Positions 1 to 11,176 of a stretch of 64,000 nt of DNA are shown here, piece by piece. The DNA is taken from assembly GCA_004764695.1 (NCBI GenBank), contig SMSO01000025.1, positions 3,431,102 through 3,495,101 of the forward strand. The letters run 5' to 3'. The notes beneath the pieces were generated by a model. The model worked only from the letters and a program-made list of their open reading frames with translations. It was not told where the DNA came from and made no database searches. Numbering within the stretch: position 1 is the stretch's first letter; each line of letters opens with the position of its first letter. Source of the DNA: Schizochytrium sp. TIO01 (Eukaryota > Sar > Bigyra > Thraustochytrida > Thraustochytriidae). The position numbers and the translations under genes are program-made.

Positions 1-534
1 TTGGAACTGTAGTTCTTGAGCAAGAAGCGTCTCGAAAATGCTTGGTTGCACCTCTTGCCAGATCTGCTCCTTTTCTTCTGCCAATCTTTGCTGTTCAAGA
101 CGTAGGTTGCGGTCACGCTCATCCACATCTTTCAGAGCAGGTTCAGGTAAAGAACCAAAGCGCTCTGTGATGTCGTCGAGGCGACGTTTGACCTGCGCGT
201 CAAGAACGGGAGACTTGCCTTGCAAGACGTAGGCAACCTCAGAGGCACGAAAAAGTTTTAGCATATCTTTGAGGAGAAAAGAGGCTACCTGCTGCTGATG
301 CTCATCGAGTTGCCCGAGTGACCCGAATCGAGGTCTACGATTCTTGTCGCCCGGCACGAAGAGCGTGAAGGAGCTAGGTAATGACTTTTGACAAGCGCGA
401 ACGGGTTTGATCGATTGGATCAGGCCCTCGGGGGCCATCATAACTCGATAAATCCCGCGCTTTCCGGCCCGGACCGGTTCCATAAGCGACGCCAGAGACT
501 GGTCGTACAGCTGTTGGGCGGTTTCCAGGTCCAT
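1..534 (-). CDS. Unrecognised protein, N-terminal 178 residues; gene continues past the left edge
   Basis: An open frame starts at an ATG (complement of 532-534) and runs without a stop to position 1, giving 178 codons. The protein begins MDLETAQQLYDQSLASL. It is rich in Gln, Glu, Leu and Arg, and from about residue 130 it becomes a charged heptad-like stretch (DERDRNLRLEQQRLAEEKE) that probably forms a coiled coil. I see no signal peptide, membrane segment or catalytic motif, and I do not recognise the family. Use of all codon positions looks like coding sequence, and frame maintenance up to the window edge supports a real gene. The next 7.7 kb upstream of its start holds no recognised gene. 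The rest of the protein, which might identify it, is outside the window. Confidence 0.7.
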   Translation of the reverse strand, partial: MDLETAQQLYDQSLASLMEPVRAGKRGIYRVMMAPEGLIQSIKPVRACQKSLPSSFTLFVPGDKNRRPRFGSLGQLDEHQQQVASFLLKDMLKLFRASEVAYVLQGKSPVLDAQVKRRLDDITERFGSLPEPALKDVDERDRNLRLEQQRLAEEKEQIWQEVQPSIFETLLAQELQFQ

Positions 535-1968
535 CGTGTGGATTTTTTAGTTGTAGAAAGAGAAATATAAAAGCGATGAGCTGCGCACAACAATGAGTAT
601 CGCAGATCTAGCCTCTCTTAGGTTATACGAGAGGCGGCCCTTCCCTTGTTGAGATGATTAGATTCTTTTTTTCTGTTTTTTTCTGTTTTTTTTTTTTTTT
701 TTTCAGAAGGATGTTGTATGCAAAAACAACTTTGGGTTGGGAATCGCTCGAAATGTATGTACTGGCGGACTTGGTTTGACTTCACGACCTCAGTGACTGC
801 GGACTTCCGCTGGACGAATAGAAGACGATTTATTCAAAAAAAGACGCAAAAAGGATACGCGGGGTAGCCCAGAGACTGCTTGATGGCAATCTCCGGGAGC
901 TTAGTTCCTCATTTTGCCAGCCCACAATCTGCAGATCTATCGCTCAAACAAAAAGGTGTAAATGGTTGCTTGTGGTCACTCGGACCGCACCGTGAAGCCC
1001 AGTATCTGGGCTGTCTCACGTGCCTTTACCACGTCTCTTTACTACTGGTCGACCTGATCAGAGAAAGTAGCAAAAGCCCTTCCAGTATATATACCCAAAG
1101 AAAGCGAAATAGACACCACCAAACAAGATGGTCACACCAGCTGCTTTGGGAGCTAAGCAATTCGCAAAGATACTATGTGAACTCGAGCTCGTGCGTCCTC
1201 TGTGCGGAGATGAGTAAAAGTCGTAATCAGAGCCGTCGCCCTAGAAACCAAGGGAAGGACGCAGGCAGCGAGTGAGTTGAAAGGCGCGTCCGAGGGGCCC
1301 AATGCTCGCGAATCGCGGCGGCCTACTCGCTTCCGCAAGGGGGGCCTCCAGTGAAAGTGGTCGAGTAAGGATCTACGCTTCGGTCGAAGCGACCTCGTTG
1401 CGAACCACGCCCCGTCCCGCTCGCGACGACCGCAGTTCGGGCGCCTAGTTCTGCGACTGGTTTCTTCATTTCTCTCCATCGCTGCGTCGCTGTTCTCCGC
1501 ATCAGAACGGTTGGAACAGAGCAAACTCCTACTATATACCCACTATGTCCCTCCCCTAATCCCGCACTCTTCCCAGGGACTGTCCTCTTCAGGGGGGTAT
1601 GCGAGGATTCATATTCTCATTTGCGGGGCACTTTCTCAATGGTTCTATGCGAATATTCACCAAATACAAGTCTTCATCAATCCCCATTCAAACTTGTATG
1701 AGTCCTTCGGGAGGGTGGGCAGCGCTCGAGGAGAGGCACGCGGTCATGAAAACTAAATTCCTTTCCGCTACTGTCTATTAATTCCTAATCGACCAACGGA
1801 GACCTTCGAAGCGGACTTTGGCGCAGTTTCGTCACCAGCGCTTCAGCGAAGACGTTCGTGCGTGCGTTCAAGACTCGACCTGCAACGGACGCCCTGGTCG
1901 ATGACAGCCAAAGCGCCTCGCATCGACTCAGTGCATCGCAGAGACCGCGAGAATGAACGGAAAGGATA

Positions 1969-1969
<1 letters not shown>

Positions 1970-2008
<39 letters not shown>

Positions 2009-2010
2009 AA
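1970..2010. repeat. GAAA microsatellite
   Basis: About ten uninterrupted GAAA units. Confidence 0.95.
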
Positions 2011-2188
2011 TACACTCTTAAGGTTAAGCCTGAGAGGCCCTTAGCCTCTCCACGATCAATGTTAAGCTAAAAAGAAAGACAAAGAAAGAGAGAGTCGCTT
2101 AGTCATGACTAAGCAGGTGCGCACTCCTACCGTTATACCTATGCGCACTCCTACCGAAAGGAGAAGTGGCCAAAATCGCGATTCCGCA

Positions 2189-2219
2189 GACTCGACTCGA
2201 CTCGACTCGACTCGACTCG
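2189..2219. repeat. ACTCG pentanucleotide microsatellite
   Basis: About six tandem copies of the pentamer ACTCG, one of the few non-tetranucleotide microsatellites in the window. Confidence 0.9.
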
Positions 2220-2727
2220 CTCTCGACCCGCGAGGCGCCGCCAAGGCCGCGACGCCGCTCGCTGAGCATCGGCACACGCCGTAGAACTGCAGCGGCGATG
2301 GCGACCTGGCTGCCAGGCAAGAGGCAGCCGGGCTCACGGCATTGGCAATTGCGCGACTCCGAGGAAGCGAACCTGGTCTAAAGACTTTTCTTTCGTGAGA
2401 TGGACAATCAATCATCATAGCAGCTGTGAGGGGCAGAACATGTGGAACGCAGGAGGGCCTCAGTGAGAGATGTGGGAACTTGGCAGGAGAAGCACGTAGG
2501 AGGCGCCTAGGCGCTTCGTAGGAGCCTGCCTGCCTATTGATTTGCGGAGGCTTCTTTCTTAGCCTGTGGCGCGAATGATCTGTTGTTGCCGCGTTGCGAT
2601 GGGCGAGAGGGTTGGCGATGTGGCACTCTCACTAGCCAGAGGGAATTGCTTTAAATCTTTTAGCTTGGGTATAAATCTCGGGCCAAAACAATCGCTCGCC
2701 ACTAAGTAGTCAAGTTTTGGTCGCTTT

Positions 2728-3081
2728 TGAACATTTGAGGCCATGAAATCTGGCCAGCAGTAGCTATTCTTCGATCTGTGAACGAAGAAAACAAACTACA
2801 GTTTCTACCTAGAGGTAGGTGGTTTTATGTGCTAATGTCGTGCATGTTTATTTCAAGGTGCCATAGCCGTCCATGAGTATGGACATACTTGGCAGAATCA
2901 TGTCATGAACATTTGAGGCCATGAAATCTGGCCAGCAGTAGCTATTCTTCGATCTGTGAACGAAGAAAACAAACTACAGTTTCTACCTAGAGGTAGGTGG
3001 TTTTATGTGCTAATGTCGTGCATGTTTATTTCAAGGTGCCATAGCCGTCCATGAGTATGGACATACTTGGCAGAATCATGT
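2728..3081. repeat. Perfect 178-bp tandem duplication
   Basis: The unit 2728-2905 is repeated at 2906-3081. I compared the two copies base by base and found no difference over 176 bases. Perfect identity in noncoding DNA points to a recent duplication or to ongoing correction. An alternative explanation is an assembly duplication. Each unit contains the short inverted repeat CTACCTAGAGGTAGG. Confidence 0.95.
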
Positions 3082-3975
3082 ACATGCACTTCTAAGTAAA
3101 TGCAGCGCAAAACAACATGCTCTGTCACCTTTCTGTACAGCATCATTGAACAAACCTATAGTTGAGGCTTCGGTGCCTCGCTGGTTCTTGTGAATGTCTG
3201 GATGGACTTCATTTCTTTCATATGGTCGCTCTTTTGATTGGAAGAGCGAGAGCATTTCTGTGGAACATGCTTTCTATATAATCTGAGCGTTTGCTTTCTT
3301 CTATTTGATGCAACACCTTGCAGTCAGAATCTCGTACATCCGAATTGCCTGTCTTTGCAAAGCATGATGAGACAGTTTCTTCTTTTGTGCTTACAAGGTT
3401 CATGACATTAAGATGCAATCCAACGATGACTAGTTAGACTTAACGTAGCGCTTTCCGCATGATAGTTCATTTAACCGGAGTATGCGTTGTTCTGAGAACC
3501 CCCCCCCCCAAAAAAAAATAATTAAAAATTAAAAATATTACAAAATATTATACTTGTCAACCACCTATAACATGCACTTTGTTGTAGGATGTACGTCTGT
3601 ATTACTCCGGGATAAGCCCAACCTCCATGATACGTTTAAAGATAACTCTTCAAAGATTCTATGGACAGAAGTTTCCACAAGAGAGCAGTCCGTTCATTTC
3701 AATAGCTGCCGAATAACATATATCAAAGGGTAAAGTAATGAGATTCTCATTTGTTAATGAAATGAAGCGTGCTTGTTTATATGTAAACTCTGTCTTTTAA
3801 AACAGAAGAACATACTTCTGCTTTTCGTCCACTCTGTTTCACTTCCCATCGTTGTGATCTTTCACAGGTTAGTGCCTGGAATCTGGTACTGTCCGTCGAT
3901 GCAAATAGCTCTCATGAGGGAAGCATGCCAGGTGCCTACTTTTCTGTAGAAAGTACTCCGAGTCAGATAACTGCA

Positions 3976-3992
3976 CCCCCCCCCCCCCCCCC
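3976..3992. repeat. 17-base C homopolymer
   Basis: An uninterrupted run of C, unusual in this AT-leaning background. Its length is a likely sequencing-error hotspot. Confidence 0.9.
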
Positions 3993-6930
3993 GGCCTCCC
4001 TCTGAAGTTCCTCCAAATTGTCGTGGGCTTCTTTCTCTAAAAGCGCGAAGTGAACAAACCAAGATTAGATTCTTCGTCAGTGGATATTTCCGACTGCCAC
4101 AATAAAACTTCTTCCCGTCCAAAGTAACCATCTATGAAGATATTAAACTAGGTATCCTCAGCACCCTTGCGATAATACATAGCAAGGCTGGACAGCATTC
4201 AAGGTAGAACGAATCCGGGCAACCACTCCAAAGGAAAACATCGCTGTTCATGCTGGGTGCTCACGAGAATGTTCCCTAAACTGTTGACTACGCAAAAGCA
4301 TATCCGTACTTTGAGTCTACAAAGCCATTTTTAACAAGTTTAAAATTAAGAGAAGACCAGATTAACATGGTGATACCTACTAGAGAAAATTTCGGGTCAG
4401 AAAGGACGTTGCGAAGCGGGAAAGTATTTATGTGTGTTGCCGTCCATCGTGACAGCATCTAAGATCTTTATATAGCGTGTTATTAATTATATTAAAAAAA
4501 ATAAAAAAAAATAACAATAGCTGGCAACAATATGTTTCAAAATTTCGAATTAAAGTGATAGCAAAGTGAGAGATGAAATAATCAGCTTTTACAATGAGCA
4601 TGAAAACGACGAACATTTTACTGTGGTGTGGCAAGTCATATTCTTTTAGACCTTGAGTACTCTCCGTCGGCACTTTTTCGAAAGAAGACTTCCCATAATC
4701 TGTAGTCGGCTGATAACCTTCAAATGCACTAGAACAGAACTGGATTAGTTTTCTATAAGTACTGCTCCAGGCTGGTTAGGTTCGTCGTTTCTGGTGCGAA
4801 AAAAGTGCTTAAGGGCAGCTAATAACCACCAATCCTCACTCATGCACGCAGTTCAAAAAGTGTTGCACCTAGTACATACATACTTGTGGTTGCAGAGGTT
4901 AAGTGCACGGACTATCTTCTACATGTGTTGTATTTCTATAGAATTTCTAACTGCTCGACAAACTGGGCAGGTTTCGCAACAAAGTTGCTCCTCACGGTGG
5001 TCTTGACACACACATTTTCAGCGGACTACTTAGTTGACTCGTGAGCAAAGAAACCTCAAAACCAGGCAGATCTTTGTTGAACCTTTGAAGAGTTTCATGA
5101 AAAGAAGGTAAAAGAAATAGCATTTGGTAGAATGAAGCGAGTTCGCTACATCTCCTCAACTTCTTCTTATAGAAGTAAGTATTCATTTACCTCACTTTCA
5201 AATTGACTGCTACCAACAGGGAACTCACAAGAGCGAGCTAGTTCTGATGAGCTCAGATCTGAAGCTTGTGCTCTGGCATCAATCGCGCGGCTTGAAAAAG
5301 ATCGACGCCTCAATCACAAACAGTGCTTACCGCCGAGCTCGTTCGAGTCTCACTTGTGCCAAAGATCGTTGAGTTACTTTCACGACTCGGAGGCCTACGA
5401 ATGATTAAATGGGCAATGTCTCCAGTCTAGCCGGGTTTCCTTGCTCGCTTGCACAGCCAGGAACTCAACTTGCGCGTCGAGAACCCAGGGCACCTTAAGT
5501 CCAATTAGTTTGCCGTCAGTCTTCCCTTTTATATTCCCTCCAATAAGGCGGCCATGAAAGCCAAGACGTGCACACCCAAAGGAAACTTTCCAAAGTCAGA
5601 GTGTGCATTCGAAGATGGCCCTAGGTTTTGCTTTAGTTTCCCCTCAGCTGCCCTCCCAACTCCACTGCAAACACTCCAGTTTCCTCCTCACAAGCAACCC
5701 CAGTATTGCGTAGTTGAATCTTCCTAGTTTTCAGACCTAGTGGCACTGGAGGAATGCTCGTAGAGCAGGTTTAATAGATGTGGTAGATGTGGGCGTTAGT
5801 TTGGGTGTATCTTCCTATAGTTCTGCTGTTTAAAAGTGCCTTGTTCCCCTCATATCCCCGCAGCCATGAAAACCAAATTTGAATGAGTGGTGACTCTGAT
5901 AATATGTCTCGTCGACGGAATTCTTTGAGGGAGGCCAGGGGACAGTGATGGATGCGGCGAAGACACGCCGCACGCGCACGCCCAGATTTGATCATATGCT
6001 GGCCGGCGCTTTGCTCTCCCCCAAAAGATAGGCAATCAAATCAGCGATTGCAGTTCGCACGGTGGTTTTGGTATTATCCCAATCGAAAGAGGGGGGTTTG
6101 GGCGCTCGCCGCTCGTTCGTGGCGCTACTTTGGGCGAAGGTGGGAGCCCATGCAATGATGAGCTAGCTAGGGCAACTTGCAATTAATTGTAGATGCAACA
6201 GCACGTGTATCTTTTACAGGGAGGAAAAGAAGCAAAACGTGCAGGAGTTACTCGCGTCAATAAGAGTTGTGCCATTTTCTCTTTTTTTTTTTCTCTCTTT
6301 TTTTTTCTTTTTTCTTTTTTTCTCAAGCTGGCGGTTCTGATGGTCAATTTCTGGGGTGGACATGGTCTTACGAGCGGGATTTGGCGCCTTGAGGAGAGGA
6401 AGGAGCAGCTTTCAAGAGGGATGCGACTTCGTTCCCGTGTGGAGTGCGCGCACGCCCGCTCTTGGCACACTCTTTCATCTTCATCACTCGCTCGCTGCGA
6501 GCGAGTGATTCAGAATCACAGAGGGCGCCTGAGACAGAGGGCCGTGAGGGACATCCCTTTCGCCAAGAGGGCGAACTTCGCCCCCGCTGTGGGTGTTTTG
6601 GCAATTTTAATATGGGCTTTATCAACGCAGTGGACATAGAGGAGCAGGATTGGACTTCTGCATTGTTTGCAGTCATCTCGAGCCGCTCCCTCTGTGGCTG
6701 TGGGGCCCTCACGCGCCGCCTCCCCTTCCTGCCTCGGGCCATCTCTGGCAGAAAGGAGCAGAAGAAAGAGCAAGAAAAAGAGAGAGAAAAGGGCTCAAGC
6801 CCTCCAACTTCGAGATTGAATTCCTCGCCAGATTGTCCCTCGTACGCCGCCGGAGATGGCTGCCGTGCTCAAATCATCCTCCCGGCTCTTCCAGCCACGC
6901 CGCGCGGCGCTTTGTCTGCATTTCTGCGGG

Positions 6931-6990
6931 TTTATCTATTTATTTATTTATTTATTTATTTATCTATCTATCTTTCTATTTATCTATCTG
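6931..6990. repeat. TTTA/TCTA microsatellite
   Basis: Tandem TTTA units grade into TCTA units; overlapping frames translate to a meaningless Tyr/Leu/Ile-rich repeat. Confidence 0.9.
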
Positions 6991-7889
6991 CAGGGTAGCT
7001 GGGTTTTCACGCGTGGCACGAATTGCTGTGCCACGCAGCGCGTACAAAAAAGAAAAACATCACGAAGAACTTCTTGAAGTGATAAAAACAAATAAACAAA
7101 TAAATAGTGACGAAAATGAATAAGTGGAAATGGTGAGAAAACAAAAGAAACTGGAGCACAAGCTGGCTGGCTAGCGAGCTAGCTATTCGCGCAGTCGCAG
7201 TCGCGGACGCTGGTGGCGTGGCCGTGGCGCAGGACCGCCTTGAGCAGGCTATCAGCCGTCGGCCAATCAGCAGGAGCCTCAGGCTGCCTTCAATCAAGTC
7301 ATCGAGCGAACAGGTTTTCCGCAGATTGACTGACAGAGAGCGAGTGTTTTTTTTGGACTCCCGCTTTCTTCTCAGTGCTTCCTAGAGGTTTTAATTCAAC
7401 AGTACAAAGGTTTGACATCATTCATTCATGTGGATTTTCTTTTCAAATGAAAACATAGACATAAATAAACATATCATCTCTTTCTGTAGGAGCAATGAAA
7501 AGCCTCATAAAAGTTGTGCACGCGCACGCACAAACAACATATTTTACAAAACCAATAATGAGAAGAGGAAGAAGAGTTGTGAAAACGCGCAAGAACTTTA
7601 GCGAGCTACCCATAGCGATAGCGATGTCTCTATCGAGCTATGGTGATGGGATATTCGATTTTGCGAATCAGGCACGTTTAGAGGTCCATGTCTCGCTACG
7701 TTGGAAGTCAATACGATCCATCCTCTCTCGAGCAGTGGCAGATCTAGCATGCCTTGGCAGACTGTAGCACGTTTCGCTTTTGGTTCTGTGCTTGGCATCC
7801 ATGACAAGGTTTACGGTTAGAAGTTGGATGATGATCGATTCAACAAATGAGGGAGTGAAAGTGAAAGGAAGGAGGTGAGAGGGATCCAC

Positions 7890-7969
7890 AGAGAGAGAGG
7901 GAGAGTGAGTGAGTGAGTGAGTGAGTGAGAGAGAGTGAGAGAGAGAGAGGGAGTGAGTGAGAGTGGGAG
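7890..7969. repeat. GAGT / GA purine tract
   Basis: Runs of GAGAGA and GAGT units form an almost pure purine strand. The tract lies about 280-360 bp upstream of the actin-bundling gene start, where it could influence chromatin or promoter activity; that role is only inferred from position. Confidence 0.85.
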
Positions 7970-8250
7970 AAAGAGAAAGTATGATGGAAAGTGGAAAGTG
8001 GAAGGAAGAAAAAAATTGTTTTCTTTCTTTCTCTGTAGTGAATTGTGTGTGCATTTAAAAAAAAATTAGTTTTCAAAAATTTGGAATCCATTGCCAACGA
8101 GACCGATCAGCAGCACTAGCAAAGCAAACTGCAATCAGTCAAACTCTTCAGCAGAGCAAACCCGCAAAGGACCCTCGGACTCACACCCAGAGTTCGTTAC
8201 GTGCATCGCCTCGAGCTAAGTCAGGTTATTGCACCTCAAAGAAATACAAA

Positions 8251-9144
8251 ATGGCGAGCATGCTCAAGCGCTTGAGTCTCCGCGGCGGCGGCAAGGAGTC
8301 GTCGGCACACAAGGCCTTTAAGGAGTCCCTTGATGCCTCTGGTATTGCATACTTTAACGAAATTGCCAAGCGCCCCTTCGCAGAGCAGGCTGTTGCCTTC
8401 TTGAACGCCTACTGGGATGAGATTGGAGACCAGGCCGATTTTATCTTCGATGTTGCATGGCCCACTATCCGCTACGCCGACATGCACACCAAGGGCGTGC
8501 AGTACATTCACCTTTACGATGAGGGCTACGAGCTCGACTTTAACGTCGCTCTTTACTTTTACGAGAAGCTCGTGCAGAAGGTGTTCGACCTCGACGAGGG
8601 CGAGCCGTGGCGCGATGACCCCCAGTGGGCTCCCTCCATGCCTGAGCACATGACCGCCATCGTGCGTAAGCAGGAGCTCCGCGACAATGTTGATGTCAAC
8701 TTCGACGGTAAGATGTCCTTCCTCGAGTACCTCTTGTACCAGTACCGTAGCCTCACCTCCCCGGCTGAGTTTGTCACCCGTACCATGGCTGCTGACAACA
8801 ACGAGCCGCCCCAGGTGATTGCTGCTCGCCTCGCTCTTCAGGAAGTCAACGATCGCATCCGCGACTTTGAGGCCGAGAAGCAGCGTCTCACAGACCTCTC
8901 CGAGCTGCCCGGTGTCAAGGGTCTTGGTGCCAAGCACCAACTTAGCTCCCTCATGGTCTCCCCGGTTGCCGAGGAGCTCCAGGTGGCCCTTATCAAGGCC
9001 GAGGCTGCCGTTCGCCTTGCCATCAAGGCTGCCAAGGCCGACATGGAGGAGAACGCCAACTCCAACCAGCGTGGTACTATGTTCTGGATGCAGTCTGACC
9101 TCAAGCTCAAGCAGAAGCTCTACGGCTCCCACGCCAAGAAGTAA
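8251..9144 (+). CDS. abpB: 34 kDa calcium-regulated actin-bundling protein (ABP34 / Dictyostelium abpB type)
   Basis: The 297-residue product closely resembles the 34 kDa actin-bundling protein of Dictyostelium, which cross-links F-actin in filopodia and cell-cell contacts and is inhibited by calcium. Family signatures include AVAFLNAYWDEIG (residues 48-60), IRYADMHTKGVQ (73-84) and VDVNFDGKMSFLEYLLYQY (147-165). The last contains a canonical EF-hand loop with D148, N150, D152, S156 and E159 in the calcium-binding positions. A helical region (about 190-260) with PGVKGLGAKHQL and a basic C-terminal tail follow, and the length fits the family. The start ATG is the first in frame and has A at -3 and G at +4. 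Codons end overwhelmingly in C or G (CTC for Leu, AAG for Lys), more strongly than in neighbouring genes, suggesting high expression. It converges with moaC, 813 bp away. Confidence 0.93.
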   Translation: MASMLKRLSLRGGGKESSAHKAFKESLDASGIAYFNEIAKRPFAEQAVAFLNAYWDEIGDQADFIFDVAWPTIRYADMHTKGVQYIHLYDEGYELDFNVALYFYEKLVQKVFDLDEGEPWRDDPQWAPSMPEHMTAIVRKQELRDNVDVNFDGKMSFLEYLLYQYRSLTSPAEFVTRTMAADNNEPPQVIAARLALQEVNDRIRDFEAEKQRLTDLSELPGVKGLGAKHQLSSLMVSPVAEELQVALIKAEAAVRLAIKAAKADMEENANSNQRGTMFWMQSDLKLKQKLYGSHAKK

Positions 9145-9957
9145 GCGCGCCACGTGCGCTACCCACCTTGGTTTTACATTGCACCGCGTGAGGCAGGATA
9201 TGGTACCCAATCTTCCGATGTAGGGTCGTCTTTTAGGCTAGACTCAGAAGATACCTATCTGCCGTTGCAATGATGTGAACCAGAGTGCTGACACTAGCAA
9301 AGACTGATGTCCGCTTGGCATAATTTGTGCTGGCTTCGTTTCATGTGCGTCAAATCTCGCGAATATGTATTGGGATCGCACATGGAACAAAGTTTCTTTT
9401 TCTTCTGATCATCGTCTACTTTTTATCTTTAAACCTTTTGCTCTCGTGGATATAGGGTCTTTGCTTTGAGTTCTATCGTGATCTCTCACACTTTCAATTC
9501 TCTCCTCTTACGTTTTCTGACTATGTTATCCCTCTTTCTGTTCGGCTCCGCAATAGCAGGCAAGCCCCCGCTACGTGGAGGAGCTTTTTCTACCTATGCA
9601 AGCAAATATCTTCAAACATCTCTAAAGCATTTTTCGCTTCTTTACACATTACCCTTCGTCAAAGGATTCTCTTGATCTTTTGGTTTTAATTTTCATCGAT
9701 GCCTCAAGTTGTTTATATACGCACGCGTGCAGTGTCTGACTCAAAGACTACCATCTCTTTTGTCGTTGAACGAAAAGTGACTTCTGACTATATTGATGAT
9801 TTTTAAACGGAAATTCTTTCATGTCTGTTTTCGACAATACACTGCATATTTCTATTCTGCGTTTATGTAACCTATAAAGAGAAATTTGATTCTGGCCAAT
9901 ATTTGCTTACGTTTACGAGGGTGCTTCTTTAAAATCAAAAAAAGGTATAGCAAAAGA
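9145..9957. other. Convergent intergenic spacer
   Basis: Pyrimidine-rich, AT-leaning spacer between the 3' ends of the actin-bundling gene and moaC. It should carry both transcripts' 3' ends. I see no gene, long repeat or RNA gene in it. Confidence 0.6.
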
Positions 9958-10608
9958 TCAAGCGCTTTTGTCGCGTTGGAAATCTTTCTTGCCACCTGTT
10001 TTGCTCACAAGCTTGGTCTCACGAATGACAATGTCATGAGAAAGTGCCTTGCACATGTCATACACTGTGAGCGCTGCGACGCTTGCGCCTGTAAGAGCTT
10101 CCATCTCAACGCCGGTCTTGTGCGTACACGCTGCAATGCAGTCAATAACCAGGTCACGACCCTTAAGCTCGATACGAACATCCACTCGGTCTAGAGGTAG
10201 AGGGTGGCAGAATGGTATTAATTGGCTCGTGGATTTAGCGCCCTGGACGCCCGCAATAATCGCTGTGGTCAAAACAGGACCTTTCGGACCTTGTAGCTCC
10301 GTCGGCGAGTCAAAAAGATCAACAATATTCTGCGGCAAGGTCACCAGGGTCTGAGCGTGAGCAGTGCGCTTCGTTACGCGCTTATGACCTACATCAACCA
10401 TTGTTGGCTCGTTACGGGTTGCGTCGATGTGCGAAAGCCCAGTAGATAGTGTTGTACTCGAAGACTCTGAAGCATCATTCTCAGTGTTCAAGACCTTATC
10501 GCTTTTGCTACCACCACCAGCGGCAGAAGAAAAATAGCTATAATGGAGATGGGATGCGCGAAGGCTGCCTGCGCGAAAGAGCCGTGTGCCGGTGTGGAAA
10601 AGCGACAT
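9958..10608 (-). CDS. moaC: Cyclic pyranopterin monophosphate synthase (MoaC / CNX3 type), probably mitochondrial
   Basis: The product (216 residues) is a stand-alone MoaC, the enzyme that with MoaA turns GTP into cyclic pyranopterin monophosphate at the start of molybdenum-cofactor synthesis. The catalytic domain covers about residues 57-208 and keeps the family motifs: SHIDATRNEPTMVDVG (59-74), KSTSQLIPFCHPLPLDRVDV (125-144) with H135, KTGVEMEALT (164-173) with E167 and E169, and YDMCKA (183-188) with D184 and K187. These correspond to the known active-site residues of bacterial MoaC. The first 30 residues are rich in Arg, Ser and hydrophobic residues with no acidic residue, as in a mitochondrial presequence; a Ser/Thr-rich linker follows. 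In animals MoaA and MoaC come from one locus (MOCS1); here MoaC stands alone, as in plants. No MoaA-like gene is visible nearby. Confidence 0.95.
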   Translation of the reverse strand: MSLFHTGTRLFRAGSLRASHLHYSYFSSAAGGGSKSDKVLNTENDASESSSTTLSTGLSHIDATRNEPTMVDVGHKRVTKRTAHAQTLVTLPQNIVDLFDSPTELQGPKGPVLTTAIIAGVQGAKSTSQLIPFCHPLPLDRVDVRIELKGRDLVIDCIAACTHKTGVEMEALTGASVAALTVYDMCKALSHDIVIRETKLVSKTGGKKDFQRDKSA

Positions 10609-11176
10609 TTGCGTGTATTCGAAGAGAACTTTGCTTCATGTTTGTGTACAAGTTAGTTTCTTTGTTATTTTTAATTATAAAAATATCTTCACTCATTTTA
10701 AGTTGCTACAGTATCAACCTATTAGGTTTGATACTTAGTATGGGTTCTCTAAATTCACTATTTAAACATTGAAGAAAGAAGAGTAGCTCGTTTCTTTGCA
10801 ATCGCGCGGGGATGATGACTTCGTGCTTGGCGTCTGCTATGCAAGGAGGAACTATGAAGATCAAATAAGAAGGCCGTAATTCTGGATGACATTTAATATG
10901 GCTCGTTTAGATCATCGAAACGTAGAAAAGGCTGAGGAATGCGCACGAGAAGTAGATCCTTGGAACTCTGTATGACCTAGCATGTTTATTTCCTCGAGTT
11001 TTGTTGTTCTTGTATTGTACCGATCCAATCAAGCCAAAATTAGATCCTTTACAACGTCGTCCATTCTTATACAAAGGTCTATGCCATGCGGGTATACCAT
11101 TACACAGTGTTTCGTTGTCCCGTTTTTGCTTGTTTATATTCTTGGACATTTGTTGGATTGAAAATCTATCGCCTCA
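10609..11176. other. Intergenic spacer between moaC and the YL1-domain gene
   Basis: AT-rich, with no convincing frame. It must contain the moaC promoter and the 3' end of the upstream gene on the minus strand. No recognisable TATA element or repeat. Confidence 0.5.

Larger units (their letters stand above)
535..8250. other. Gene-poor region with simple repeats and a tandem duplication
   Basis: I find no convincing gene in this 7.7 kb stretch. Open frames are short, overlap on both strands and look like compositional accidents. It contains a poly-T tract (about 665-703), a GAAA tract (1970-2010), a pentanucleotide ACTCG tract (2189-2219), a perfect 178-bp tandem duplication (2728-3081), a 17-base C run (3976-3992), a pyrimidine-rich tract (about 6280-6325), a TTTA/TCTA tract (6931-6990) and a purine tract of GAGT and GA units (about 7890-7970). 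The last lies 280-360 bp upstream of the actin-bundling gene. Confidence 0.6.

Noticed and set aside
5331-5360. GTTCGAGTC resembling a tRNA B box
   Set aside because: No matching A box, acceptor stem or anticodon arm could be built around it. I found no tRNA elsewhere either, though I could not run a tRNA search.
6193-7297. Several overlapping frames of 80-180 codons on both strands
   Set aside because: They cross pyrimidine and TTTA tracts, contradict one another and show no domain.
8236-9210. A 324-codon antisense frame covering the actin-bundling gene
   Set aside because: It is the codon-bias shadow of a strongly C/G-ending gene; its product is a Leu/Val/Gly/His-rich string with no family features, whereas the sense product matches a known family.
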